Assembly: GCA_041879425.1 (NCBI GenBank)
Contig: CP090854.1
Location: 2,046,001 to 2,110,000, forward strand
Length of the DNA: 64,000 bases
Direction of reading: 5' to 3'
Origin: Vibrio pomeroyi
GTDB taxonomy: Bacteria; Pseudomonadota; Gammaproteobacteria; Enterobacterales; Vibrionaceae
A program made the position numbers and the translations under genes. The stretch's first letter is position 1. Every line of letters begins with the position of its first letter. Below, in pieces: positions 54,427 to 63,210 of this stretch. The notes under the pieces are model-generated. The model searched no databases, had not been told where the DNA came from, and saw only the letters and a program-made list of their open reading frames with translations.

Positions 54427-56007
54427 TTACCGCTTGTTCAGCTGTCCTTTAACCGACGTCCCTCTTTTCATAGCTTCAAAACGTTGACGGTTTCTCTGCA
54501 CGTTGTTTGCGTCAGCGATACGCTCAAGCAGCGTCTGCCTTAAAGCATCTAAACCAAACTGTGCCTTTTCAGGAGCAATCGCCAGCGGTAATACAATATC
54601 GGGTTGTAGTAAGGTTTGATTGTATTCAAGAGCCTGAGCAATGATCTTCCCCTTGCCCGATGTCGGGTTACCCAAATCATAAGGTGGCTGCCATTCATCA
54701 ACAGGCTTTAGTCTGTCGACCTGATTAACAACCGACACAAGTATTGGTTTCTTACGTGAGATGTTCTTTGGATCATCATAGAAAGCATCAAACTTAACCT
54801 TCAACTGTTTATCCAGTTCACGAGCCGATTGATTGGCTTTAAGCACCCAAAGCACCACATCGGCTTGGGTCATTTCTTTAAGCATCAAGGCTTCGGTTTT
54901 TGCATTGCCATCAAGCCCTTGTAGATCTACTACTCGAACGTCATTGCCATCGACAAACGCCTTGTAAACGGTTGAAGTATCGGTTGATGGCAGAACGTCG
55001 ACCTCGGCAACCAACTCCTGCTTAAGGGCGTTAATCAGTGAGGATTTACCCGAACTTGTTTGCCCCACCAGCACAATTCGTACAGGTTCTAATTCAGGAG
55101 CAAAACGCTGTTCGTCGACTTCTGAAACATCAGACGCTCTCAGAGATTCATCTTCAATGCTGAATCGACCGCTATAGAGATCAATTGCTACCGCAGCCAC
55201 TTCATCCAGTAAAGCTTGTTTGGCAGCGTATTGCATATCATCGACTACGCCTTTAGTCATGGTAGATGTCGCTTGCTCTCGACCTAAATCAGAAATCACC
55301 TTGAGCGGATTCAAATACAAGTTTTTAAGGTGGTTACCCCAAATAGCCGCTTTGAAGATCTTCTGCCCTAGCTCACCATACTTGTCGTAGGCTTCATAGC
55401 CCGCTTTAATGTAAGAAACCTTAAGGTATTCAATGCCAGGAATGTGTTCTTTCACCACCAACTTGTAGCGGCGGCTAACCTCTTCAAATAGCTTAAGCCC
55501 TTCAGGAATCGAAAAATCGAGCGATTTCTTATCAAACTTTTTGGCGACAAACTCAAGAACCTCTAAACCAGTTTGGTCGAGGTTGCCCCACTCTATCTCG
55601 CTACTTAATTGCTGACGGACATAGTGTTTCGAGTCGTTCCAAATCAACAACTCAGCTTGCGACCATTCATCAGACGCTTTGACCATCGCATCATTGACTA
55701 ACGCATGATTGATGTCAGCACTCTTAGGCGATGATCCGGCTTCACCCTCGCTTGCTGAATTAGCAGACGCATTGCTATAAGTTGGTTCGCGAGAAGAGCG
55801 GCTAGAAATGTATAAAGGAATGGTGAACACCAAGGTACTCACGGCAATAGCAATCGACATTTCCAACAGATAGCCGTATTTGACCGCCAAAAACAGACCA
55901 AAGCCCATCATGATGAGGCTTGGGAAGATCGCCGAAATCAGCGCAATGCCCCAACGTCCGCTCGATAGGACGGCCAGTAATCGAAATAGGTTTCTAATTT
56001 TCTTCAT
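54427..56007 (-). CDS. Membrane-linked dynamin/Era-like GTPase, 3' end frameshifted
   Basis: 526 residues as it stands. Two hydrophobic helices (about 12-32 and 38-60) precede a helical region and a GTPase domain (about 310-500): P-loop VGQTSSGKSSLIN, DLQGLDGN (G3) and SVVNQVDRL (G4, NQxD variant). The frame ends at TAA, but the next frame continues from 54445 as TAEQAVKAGKKVAPSALKAA... to a stop at 54335, a lysine/alanine-rich tail of 36 residues, so one base has probably been lost near 54446. It overlaps the upstream GTPase gene by 14 bases. Confidence 0.8.
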   Translation of the reverse strand: MKKIRNLFRLLAVLSSGRWGIALISAIFPSLIMMGFGLFLAVKYGYLLEMSIAIAVSTLVFTIPLYISSRSSREPTYSNASANSASEGEAGSSPKSADINHALVNDAMVKASDEWSQAELLIWNDSKHYVRQQLSSEIEWGNLDQTGLEVLEFVAKKFDKKSLDFSIPEGLKLFEEVSRRYKLVVKEHIPGIEYLKVSYIKAGYEAYDKYGELGQKIFKAAIWGNHLKNLYLNPLKVISDLGREQATSTMTKGVVDDMQYAAKQALLDEVAAVAIDLYSGRFSIEDESLRASDVSEVDEQRFAPELEPVRIVLVGQTSSGKSSLINALKQELVAEVDVLPSTDTSTVYKAFVDGNDVRVVDLQGLDGNAKTEALMLKEMTQADVVLWVLKANQSARELDKQLKVKFDAFYDDPKNISRKKPILVSVVNQVDRLKPVDEWQPPYDLGNPTSGKGKIIAQALEYNQTLLQPDIVLPLAIAPEKAQFGLDALRQTLLERIADANNVQRNRQRFEAMKRGTSVKGQLNKR

Positions 56008-57106
56008 AGCCCGACGCCGCCTTACCTTTTTTCAGGGATTCTTTGTAGATCTTTTGCATCTCTTGTTCAGACACTTCTTCGCCTTTGTTCTTATGATAGA
56101 AGTAAAAACACGCCGCTCGACCTAAACCATAACTGGTGCCGAAACTCATGGCTGCGGCCGCAACCGCGCCGACCGTTTGACCATAAACCGGAATCAGCTT
56201 GATCAGCTGTCGAGTTCCGAGCTTCATTCCGTACTGTAATGCAAAGCTGCTTCCCAAGGTACCTATCAACTCGCTAAAGACTCTCTTGTTCCATTCAACC
56301 CCATATTGGTTTGCCAAACTATGGAGCATCTTCGCTTGAATTGCAGGTACAGACACCAAGCCAACGCCCGGAATCAAGTCACTGGCCGCTGCACTTCCTG
56401 CGTACCAAAGCACTTCGTTTTCGACTTGATCAAAGTTGGCTTCTTCTTGGGTGGAATGCTCTTTGTCGACCACCATCATTCCGATAACAGGAAGCATATT
56501 AGTCAGCTGTTCAATCAAGGCTTCATAATTGTAGATTGCGCCAGTGTTGTTGCTCTCGTCACCCGTTTCAAAATCCACTGCGACCGATTCAAATCCCTTT
56601 CCCCACACCTTTTCTATTTGATTGGTGTTGAATTGAATTTGCCTTGCGCGGTCTGCTTCACTGGAAGACAACACAGCGGTATGAACAAGCAGTAAGTGCT
56701 TAATCTTCTTTTGCTTCTTAATCTGTTGTAGAGCGGTAAGCACGGCGGATTGTTCAGGCTCATCGGCTTTCATCACTACGACGAGCGCATTACCCGCTTG
56801 GCCGATCTCTTTAAGATCGTCTGCCGGATCGTAATCGGCTTCACCCAAACCTCGAGTATCGAGAAATCGCATGACCGGTTTGTCTTGAGGAAACGCATAC
56901 GACATTGCCGTCATGGTACATGGCGCAAAACCATTACCCACTTCAACAGAGGAGTCCCCCGTGACCGCTTGAATAAACGATGACTTGCCCGCACCCGTTT
57001 TGCCCAACAGCCACAAGGTCGGCAGATGCTTACGCTGATATTCATGAGCCTGAGTGAGATCGGGGTTCTTGCTCGGATTAATGAAGTCTTTAATTTGATC
57101 AAACAT
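55994..57106 (-). CDS. GTPase with DUF697-like C-terminal membrane segment
   Basis: 370 residues from the ATG at 57106 (MFDQIKDFINP). P-loop LLGKTGAGKSSFIQ, G3 FLDTRGLGEAD, a G4-like region VHTAVLSS, then a C-terminal half with small-residue-rich hydrophobic helices (SAAASDLIPGVGLVSVPAIQA, GQTVGAVAAAAMSFGTSYGLG). The SDLIPGVGL and IPVYGQTVGA pattern is that of the DUF697 region of YcjF-like proteins. Stop and start overlap with the second GTPase gene, suggesting an obligate pair acting at the inner membrane. Function unknown. Confidence 0.8.
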   Translation of the reverse strand: MFDQIKDFINPSKNPDLTQAHEYQRKHLPTLWLLGKTGAGKSSFIQAVTGDSSVEVGNGFAPCTMTAMSYAFPQDKPVMRFLDTRGLGEADYDPADDLKEIGQAGNALVVVMKADEPEQSAVLTALQQIKKQKKIKHLLLVHTAVLSSSEADRARQIQFNTNQIEKVWGKGFESVAVDFETGDESNNTGAIYNYEALIEQLTNMLPVIGMMVVDKEHSTQEEANFDQVENEVLWYAGSAAASDLIPGVGLVSVPAIQAKMLHSLANQYGVEWNKRVFSELIGTLGSSFALQYGMKLGTRQLIKLIPVYGQTVGAVAAAAMSFGTSYGLGRAACFYFYHKNKGEEVSEQEMQKIYKESLKKGKAASGYEEN

Positions 57107-57405
57107 GGTTAGACTAACGCTCACTAGATGTTGAGATTCGGGTTGGTGACAAGGTGCGATGACTTATATAATCGGGTTATCGCATTTAGCTTAAGTTTGT
57201 TCAGTGACGCGTTTGTTCAGTCGTGCTGATTTACAATGCTTAAGCACTTGTTTTTATAAGCCTGTTTTATATACGGTTCTATCACGTATTTAAGCATGCT
57301 CCAAGCTATTGAATGCTTGAAGCTGTAACAGATTAGGCTGCCTATCAGTAATCTACAGTTATCAATTAGAAGCTAGCAACAAACACAGAGAGCCCAAAGA
57401 GAAGT

Positions 57406-57915
57406 ATGGAACAAATTTATTTAGCAGGCGGATGCTTGTGGGGTGTGCAAGAGTTCATCAAGTATGTGCCTGGCGTGATCAGCACAGAAGCAGGTCGTGC
57501 CAATGGTAGCGCCCAGCCAACAGAAAACGACACAACACAAAGTGATGACACCCAAAACGCTTATGATGGCTACGCAGAGTGTGTGCAGATTGAGTTTGAC
57601 CCGAGCATCACGTCAGTCACGGTTCTGATGGAGCATCTGTTTGAGATCATCGACCCTTACAGCGTAAATAAACAAGGTGTCGATGTGGGAGAGAAGTATC
57701 GAACCGGAGTTTACAGCACCGACGCTCAACACTTAGCAGAAGCCGAGCGCTACATTGCATCACGTGAAGACGCAGACCGAATCGCTCTAGAGGTTTTGCC
57801 GTTGACCAAATACGTCGCCAGTGACGATATCCACCAGCATCACCTGAGCCACTTTCCTGAAGATCATCACTTATGCCATATCCCTTGGGATCTGCTGCAT
57901 AAATATAAATCTTAG
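57406..57915 (+). CDS. Peptide methionine sulfoxide reductase MsrA-like protein
   Basis: 169 residues. Catalytic Cys10 lies in LAGGCLWGVQEF, the MsrA motif with Leu replacing the usual Phe (GCFWG). The family pattern continues with AYDGYAECVQIEFDP, YSVNKQGVDVGEKYRTGVY and HLCHIPW. MsrA reduces methionine-S-sulfoxide in proteins. The protein has an insert of polar residues (NGSAQPTENDTTQSDDTQNA) where MsrA normally has GYAGG-like sequence. Terminator follows. Confidence 0.88.
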   Translation: MEQIYLAGGCLWGVQEFIKYVPGVISTEAGRANGSAQPTENDTTQSDDTQNAYDGYAECVQIEFDPSITSVTVLMEHLFEIIDPYSVNKQGVDVGEKYRTGVYSTDAQHLAEAERYIASREDADRIALEVLPLTKYVASDDIHQHHLSHFPEDHHLCHIPWDLLHKYKS

Positions 57916-57963
57916 TTTGAGCCTCCAACTTAGCTTCTAAGATATTTAGCCTAGAACCTAAAA

Positions 57964-57993
57964 AGCCCCAGAACGCTGACACGTTCTGGGGCT
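57964..57993. terminator. Bidirectional intrinsic terminator
   Basis: AGCCCCAGAACG / CGTTCTGGGGCT 12-bp stem with a 6-base loop; a T-run follows after CA on the plus side and an A-run precedes it. It ends the msrA-like gene and, from the other side, the alginate operon. Confidence 0.85.
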
Positions 57994-58034
57994 CATTTTT
58001 ATCGTTGCCAGTTAAAAACAGACTTTATTCTGCG

Positions 58035-59651
58035 TTACTTCTTTGTGTTTTCAAGCACGTAATTTGGACCTGCTGTTTCAGCCGTTACCACTGCCAGTTT
58101 AGACACATCTGCACCTTCACCTTGGTAAGCGTTCATGCCGTTTTCTACCGCTACTTTTGGTAGTTCAACCGAGTAGCTTTCAATCAGCTCAGAATCCGTC
58201 ACTTGACCCACGTAAGTTTCGTCTGTGTAAGTCGCACCCACTAATGGGAAGTCGTGAGTTGCACGCACACTTACAAACTCAGGTGATTGCGAGTTATCAA
58301 CCACGTTGTGTTTGAACGCCACGTCCACACCTGCGTAAATGCCTTCCACTTCTGCGTTATCAAACAAACTTACACGGTGGCTTTGGTTGCCGTAAACAAT
58401 GCCCCACTCAGTATCGACTAGCGAGTTGTTTTCGATCGTGATGTTTTTCGGTGTCCACTGCTTGTTAAGCTCTTTGCCTTTCACCGATTGATCTAGCTGC
58501 TCGCCATTCGCTACGTCGATGATACCAGTGTTAATAACAATGCCGCCACGTAGGTCAGCGTTGCCTTCAATCAAGCCATCGCGGCCTCGAGTGTTTGCAA
58601 TGTAGTTGTTACGAATCACATGGTCTTCATCGTAAATACGGACGCCGCCGGTTAGGCGCTTTCCATTACCAAGAATCATGTTGTTCTCAACCGTGTTGCC
58701 TTTTCCGTGACGCAGTGAAATAAGCGCCGTGCTTTGGAAAATAGTATTACCTGAGATCGTGTTGTCGCCCGACTTAATCGAGATCAGTTCACGCTCACCA
58801 TCCATATCGATCATTAGGTTGTTCACGAACTTAGAGCTTGAATCCCACTGTGAAGATTTAGAATCGCCGATACGGATCGCTTCCCAGCTGTTGCCGTTGT
58901 AACGAATCGCTTCTTTGATATCGAATTCATTAAATTGGTTCGGCTTTTGATCCATGAAGATGTTGTTAGCAATCAGGTGGTTGTCTGATGTGTCATCCTT
59001 TTGAACACCAATCAAAGTACCGCGCTTTTGCTTACCTTCGAAACGGTTGTTGATCACTTTGCCGTCTTTACCCCATAGAGAAACCCAAAGGTACTTTGGA
59101 TACTCAGAGCGACGCTCATCTGGCTCGTACGTGTAATCGTGGTTGAAGTAGTAGAATGTTGAGTTTTGCAGCGTGTTGCCATTACCCATCATACGTACTG
59201 CGCCAAAACGTTCGTTTGGACCACCTTCGGTAAACACTAGGCCATCAAGCGTGATGTCATCACCTTTCAATTCGAACTGGATCAAGCCAGTGATCCACGC
59301 AGAACCTGCTTGTTCAGCTTTGATGGTGATGTCATTCGCGGTAATCGTCACTTGACCTAAGTTCGCGTATTTACCGTTAGGGATAACAACTTCGTCGCCA
59401 TCTTTTAGGTTTTCAAATTGTGCTTTAAGTGCAGCCACTTGTTCTTCTGAAGCAACGTCTAGTGTATTGCCATCAACTTCCGTTAAGCGGTCACTAGTTA
59501 GTAAGTAACTACGATCGATTTCGCTGATCGAAGGTACCGCTTGCTCAGCCGCGCTGATCACGGGTGCTGCTTTTTCTTGAGTCGTGCAGCCTGTCGCGAA
59601 AGCTAACGTAAACGCGCTAATAATGCTTACCGAAATTAATTTTTTCTTCAT
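58035..59651 (-). CDS. PL6-family alginate lyase (poly-mannuronate/chondroitinase B-like), lipoprotein
   Basis: 538 residues from the ATG at 59651. The type II signal peptide ends at ATGC (Cys about 22), so it is probably membrane anchored. The rest is a right-handed parallel beta-helix with repeated N-asparagine turns (NNRFEG, NNIFMD, NNLMID, NNMILG). The PL6 catalytic Lys and Arg appear as SIKSGDNTISGN and SLRHGKGNTVENN. It cuts alginate by beta-elimination. It is the second gene of an operon after the sodium symporter, the usual layout of Vibrio alginate loci. Confidence 0.9.
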   Translation of the reverse strand: MKKKLISVSIISAFTLAFATGCTTQEKAAPVISAAEQAVPSISEIDRSYLLTSDRLTEVDGNTLDVASEEQVAALKAQFENLKDGDEVVIPNGKYANLGQVTITANDITIKAEQAGSAWITGLIQFELKGDDITLDGLVFTEGGPNERFGAVRMMGNGNTLQNSTFYYFNHDYTYEPDERRSEYPKYLWVSLWGKDGKVINNRFEGKQKRGTLIGVQKDDTSDNHLIANNIFMDQKPNQFNEFDIKEAIRYNGNSWEAIRIGDSKSSQWDSSSKFVNNLMIDMDGERELISIKSGDNTISGNTIFQSTALISLRHGKGNTVENNMILGNGKRLTGGVRIYDEDHVIRNNYIANTRGRDGLIEGNADLRGGIVINTGIIDVANGEQLDQSVKGKELNKQWTPKNITIENNSLVDTEWGIVYGNQSHRVSLFDNAEVEGIYAGVDVAFKHNVVDNSQSPEFVSVRATHDFPLVGATYTDETYVGQVTDSELIESYSVELPKVAVENGMNAYQGEGADVSKLAVVTAETAGPNYVLENTKK

Positions 59652-59796
59652 CTTACATCTCACATTAAATACTGGATTACCAAAATAACGGCCACCCAAA
59701 CTGGTGACCGTTTTATTAAAGTTTTCTTTGTTTGAACTTATAATTTCTTAAGGCTTGTCGTCTTGTCGAAAGCGTATCTCTATGTAAATAGAAGAC

Positions 59797-61569
59797 TTAG
59801 CTTTCAGCTGGTGTTACTTCGTCTTGCTTTTCGACCTTGTCATCTACCGCTTTAACAAGCAGCAAACCAACAGAGAATACAATCAAGCCACAAAGAACGA
59901 ACACCATGCGTCCCCACATTGGGTTAGGCAGTACGAACATTGTCATTACGCCCACACCTGCAACTGCGATAAGTGAACCCAACATACGACGTTGCTTGTT
60001 ATCCAATTTCTTCTGCTCGTTACTTTCAGCAACCAATGGTGTCGCTAGGTTGTTGAAGAACTTGTCTACGTCTTTCTCACGGTGCTCTGCAAGAGGCTTG
60101 TAGAACAGTGTTGATAGTACGAAGAAGCCAGCAGTAAATACGATGTGACCGATAAGGCCGATAGCTACTTTCAGGTCAGCCCACTCACGGCCTGTTAGCT
60201 CGTTTAGACCGAACCAGTTTTGGATCATGTCAGCAGTGATAACGAAACCTACGAAGTAAGAAACCACACCACCTACAACTAGCGTGCCCCAACCTGCCCA
60301 ATCCGGTGTTTTACGGATGAAGAAGCCACAGAATGCTGGAATCGTCATTGGGAAGCCGATCAATGCGCCCACGTACATCATGGTGTCGAAAAGGCTCAGA
60401 CCTTTAAGAGAGTTGATGAACAGAGCAACTAAGATGATCGCGATGCCGAAGAAAGTAGACGTTAGTTTAGAAACAACCATTAGCTCTTTTTCTGTCGCTT
60501 TAGGGCGAAGAATCGGCTCGTAGAAGTTCTTAACGAAGATACCTGAGTTACGGTTTAGACCTGAATCCATTGAAGACATGGTTGCTGCGAACATAGCGGC
60601 AATCAGAAGACCAACCATACCAGCAGGCATGTATTCTTGAACGAAGTACAGGTAAGCGAAGTCAGCGGCTTTGCTGCCAGCTTCAGGGTAAGCTGCTGCT
60701 AAATCAACACCTTGACCTGCCATGAACCAAGAAGGCATGAACCAGATGATTGGACCAAGCGTCATTAGTACACATGCAAGTAGAGCGGCTTTACGTGCGT
60801 TGTTTGAATCTTTCGCAGCAAGGTAGCGGTAAGAGTTAAGCATGTTGTTGGTGATGCTGAACTGCTTTAAGAAGATGAACACAGCCCAGATGCTGAAGAT
60901 GCTCATGTAGTTAAGGTTGTCACCCGTGATGAACGAATCTGTTGGGAAGTCGCTAACGATCTGCGTAACACCGCCACCGTGGTAAATAGCAACGACTGCA
61001 CATGTCACCGTTACTGCCATGATGATAACCATCTGCATAAAGTCAGATGCGATTACCGCCCAAGAGCCACCCGTCACTGACATGATCAGTACAACCAGAC
61101 CCGTAAGGATAATCGTTGTTGTCATATCAAAGCCGAAGATACCCGATGCGATGATCGCTAGACCATTCAACCAGATACCTGCAGAGATAACGCTGTTTGG
61201 CATACCAGACCAAGTGAATACTTGCTCATTCACTTTACCAAAACGCATACGAATCGCTTCAATTACCGTCACAACACGCAGTTGGCGGAACTTCGGAGCG
61301 AAGTAAAGGTAGTTCATTAGGTAACCGAACGCGTTAGCAATGAAGATAATCGCTACCGCAAAACCATCGGTAAAAGCTTTACCTGCGGCACCGGTAAATG
61401 TCCACGCACTGAACTGGGTCATAAATGCTGTTGCACCTACCATCCACCACAGCATGTTACCTCCCCCACGGAAGTAATCACTTGTCGTACTTGTAAACGT
61501 TCTAAACATCCACCCTATCGCAATTAAGAATAGGAAATAGATGCCAACTATCAGGGTATTGAGTTCCAT
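59797..61569 (-). CDS. SSS-family sodium:solute symporter, probable oligoalginate/uronate importer
   Basis: 590 residues from the ATG at 61569, which has AAGGT upstream; the longer frame adds 13 residues with no membrane feature. About 13-14 helices; family cores include GGNMLWWMVGATAFMTQFSAWTF, MSVTGGSWAVIASDFMQM and MFAATMSSMDSGLNRNSGIF. Vibrio alginate loci carry such symporters (Toa type) for unsaturated oligomers. It is the first gene before the PL6 lyase (145-base gap), controlled from a region with repeated ATTTGTA-type palindromes. Confidence 0.88.
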   Translation of the reverse strand: MELNTLIVGIYFLFLIAIGWMFRTFTSTTSDYFRGGGNMLWWMVGATAFMTQFSAWTFTGAAGKAFTDGFAVAIIFIANAFGYLMNYLYFAPKFRQLRVVTVIEAIRMRFGKVNEQVFTWSGMPNSVISAGIWLNGLAIIASGIFGFDMTTTIILTGLVVLIMSVTGGSWAVIASDFMQMVIIMAVTVTCAVVAIYHGGGVTQIVSDFPTDSFITGDNLNYMSIFSIWAVFIFLKQFSITNNMLNSYRYLAAKDSNNARKAALLACVLMTLGPIIWFMPSWFMAGQGVDLAAAYPEAGSKAADFAYLYFVQEYMPAGMVGLLIAAMFAATMSSMDSGLNRNSGIFVKNFYEPILRPKATEKELMVVSKLTSTFFGIAIILVALFINSLKGLSLFDTMMYVGALIGFPMTIPAFCGFFIRKTPDWAGWGTLVVGGVVSYFVGFVITADMIQNWFGLNELTGREWADLKVAIGLIGHIVFTAGFFVLSTLFYKPLAEHREKDVDKFFNNLATPLVAESNEQKKLDNKQRRMLGSLIAVAGVGVMTMFVLPNPMWGRMVFVLCGLIVFSVGLLLVKAVDDKVEKQDEVTPAES

Positions 61570-61628
61570 CTTTAAGACCTTTTTATTTATGTTTTTTGTT
61601 AGGGTCACTATAGATAGATGGCAAGCAC

Positions 61629-61643
61629 ATTTGTACTACAATA
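61629..61643. promoter_or_regulatory. Operator-like site, ATTTGTA-C-TACAATA
   Basis: Near palindrome about 60 bases upstream of the symporter start; it shares 12 of 15 bases with the perfect palindrome at 61913-61927, and both are preceded by CAC. Could bind a GntR-type uronate/alginate regulator. Confidence 0.55.
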
Positions 61644-61912
61644 ATTTAAATGCGTGACAGTGATCTTACAGTCTGACCCTCAATTAATCATACAAGTGAT
61701 CAAGTTCAAATTTGCACCACCTGCGAGCACTTTTCATCAACTTAGTGCAGTCCACAGCGCCAAAAACCCATCAAAACGCCGAAAAACAAGAACAAAATCA
61801 CTAAAATATTGATAACAGTCGTTAAAAACAGTTAATCGTGACGGCAAATTTTCATATGCGAACAACGGAAATACCGCTAGATATAGCTTATGAAAATGAA
61901 TAAACCGGACAC

Positions 61913-61927
61913 ATTTGTATTACAAAT
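61913..61927. promoter_or_regulatory. Operator-like palindrome, ATTTGTA-T-TACAAAT
   Basis: Perfect 7-1-7 palindrome, about 345 bases upstream of the symporter and 164 bases upstream of the divergent gene. A second, partial copy is the site at 61629. Confidence 0.6.
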
Positions 61928-62090
61928 ATCACAAATTTATAGTCAAATTTCGATTTGAAAAGTTCCCTTCATTAGACCGCTAATAATGAAAACTTGAAAA
62001 CCACTATTAGATGCTGACAGTCAGCCACTGAAGTGAAATGCTTTTAACACACCGGTTACACTTTCCCCTGTCCAATAAAAAGGTGTCATT

Positions 62091-62702
62091 ATGAAGAAAT
62101 ACATCCCTATATTGATTGCTCTTAGTACGATGTCTTCTATGAGTTATGCAGCCACACCACGTGAAGATGCTGTCGACTATCTACAGATGCGTAAAGGCTT
62201 GGCTTATCAAGTAAACCATTCAAAACCCTTTACTGGTCAGTTTGAAGAGAAGTTCGATAACGGCCAAGTCGCAACCCAAGCTCAATTTGCCGACGGCCTA
62301 GAACTTGGTTTAGAAACCAGTTGGTATCCAAATGGCCAAGTCGCTTCTAAAGTGAATTACGTTAAAGGTGAATTACAAGGCAAGGCAGAAACCTGGTATC
62401 CCAACGGCCAAAAGAAAGCCGAGCTCAACTATAAAGACAACGAATTGTCAGGTGTTGCCTCTCGATGGTATCCAAATGGCGAACAAAGCCTAACGGCAGA
62501 ATACAGTGACGGACAAAAAGATGGTCTGGTCACCGACTACTACCCGAATGGCAATAAGGCGAGTCAAGCGAAGTTCAGTGACGGTGAAATGGCGAACGGG
62601 AAACTGACTCGCTGGAACTCTAATGGCGACAAGGTTGAAGAACTGACGTTCAAAGACCAAAAAATCACGTCAAAACAAGTGTGGATGCCGACTCAAAGCT
62701 AG
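62091..62702 (+). CDS. Exported MORN-variant (YwqK-like) repeat protein
   Basis: 203 residues. Signal peptide (about 1-20, ...MSSMSYA). Six MORN_2-type repeats of about 23 residues follow (WYPNGQVASKVNYVKGEL, WYPNGQKKAELNYKDNEL, WYPNGEQSLTAEYSDGQ, YYPNGNKASQAKFSDGE). Related proteins are annotated as YwqK-family antitoxins, but no toxin gene is adjacent here. RBS-like AAAAGGTG is upstream. Function unknown. Confidence 0.8.
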   Translation: MKKYIPILIALSTMSSMSYAATPREDAVDYLQMRKGLAYQVNHSKPFTGQFEEKFDNGQVATQAQFADGLELGLETSWYPNGQVASKVNYVKGELQGKAETWYPNGQKKAELNYKDNELSGVASRWYPNGEQSLTAEYSDGQKDGLVTDYYPNGNKASQAKFSDGEMANGKLTRWNSNGDKVEELTFKDQKITSKQVWMPTQS

Positions 62703-63210
62703 ATCTGCTGAGTAGCTAGATTCGCATAAAAGTTAGATTGGCTTAATAGCTAGGTCTTCATAAAAACTAAGCCTACTTTGTGTCGCTTATAGAGAGATGC
62801 GTAGCCTAAAACATAGCCACAAAAACTCATACTATGGTTCTTAGATAACCTTTCTCTCAAATAAATCGACACTAGAAACGAGCATTCATGCAAATCAACG
62901 TGAATGCTCGTATTTTTTGTCTTTAGACCGTGCCTTCCCTTTCCTGCTTGTTGTATTCCTTTCTCTTCCAGCGGCCTTCCAGCAATCTTTTAGTGACAAA
63001 CAACCTCTTAATGACAAAGCAATCACCAATAGTCATTGAAATAATAAATATTTAACTTGTTAATAATCATTTTATAAAATACTGTTAGCAAACGTTTCCG
63101 TTGCGAGTCAGATCTCAATTACAGACCCCGTAAGCTATCTACACGCAAATAAGAGAAACACGATTCTAAATACGTTGTTGAGTCATATTGTTTTGCTTTG
63201 GTGCCCCTCT
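62703..63210. other. Intergenic region upstream of the chemoreceptor gene
   Basis: About 510 bases. Contains a terminator at 62878-62918 and a loose direct repeat (TAGCTAG...CATAAAA) at about 62713-62765. The second half should contain the MCP promoter. Confidence 0.4.
62878..62918 (+). terminator. Intrinsic terminator
   Basis: ACGAGCATTCA / TGAATGCTCGT 11-bp stem with a 12-base loop, followed by ATTTTTT. Confidence 0.8.

Larger units (their letters stand above)
61570..62090. promoter_or_regulatory. Divergent control region of the alginate operon
   Basis: About 520 bases between the alginate operon and the MORN-repeat gene. It contains two similar operators (61629-61643 and 61913-61927). 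Confidence 0.55.

Noticed and set aside
54427..54450. Programmed -1 ribosomal frameshift in the second GTPase gene
   Set aside because: The bases around the shift do not form a canonical X-XXY-YYZ slippery heptamer, so an ordinary indel or sequencing error is more likely.
62091..62702. Toxin-antitoxin pair containing the YwqK-like protein
   Set aside because: The protein has a signal peptide and no toxin gene sits next to it; the antitoxin label of the family is not evidence here.
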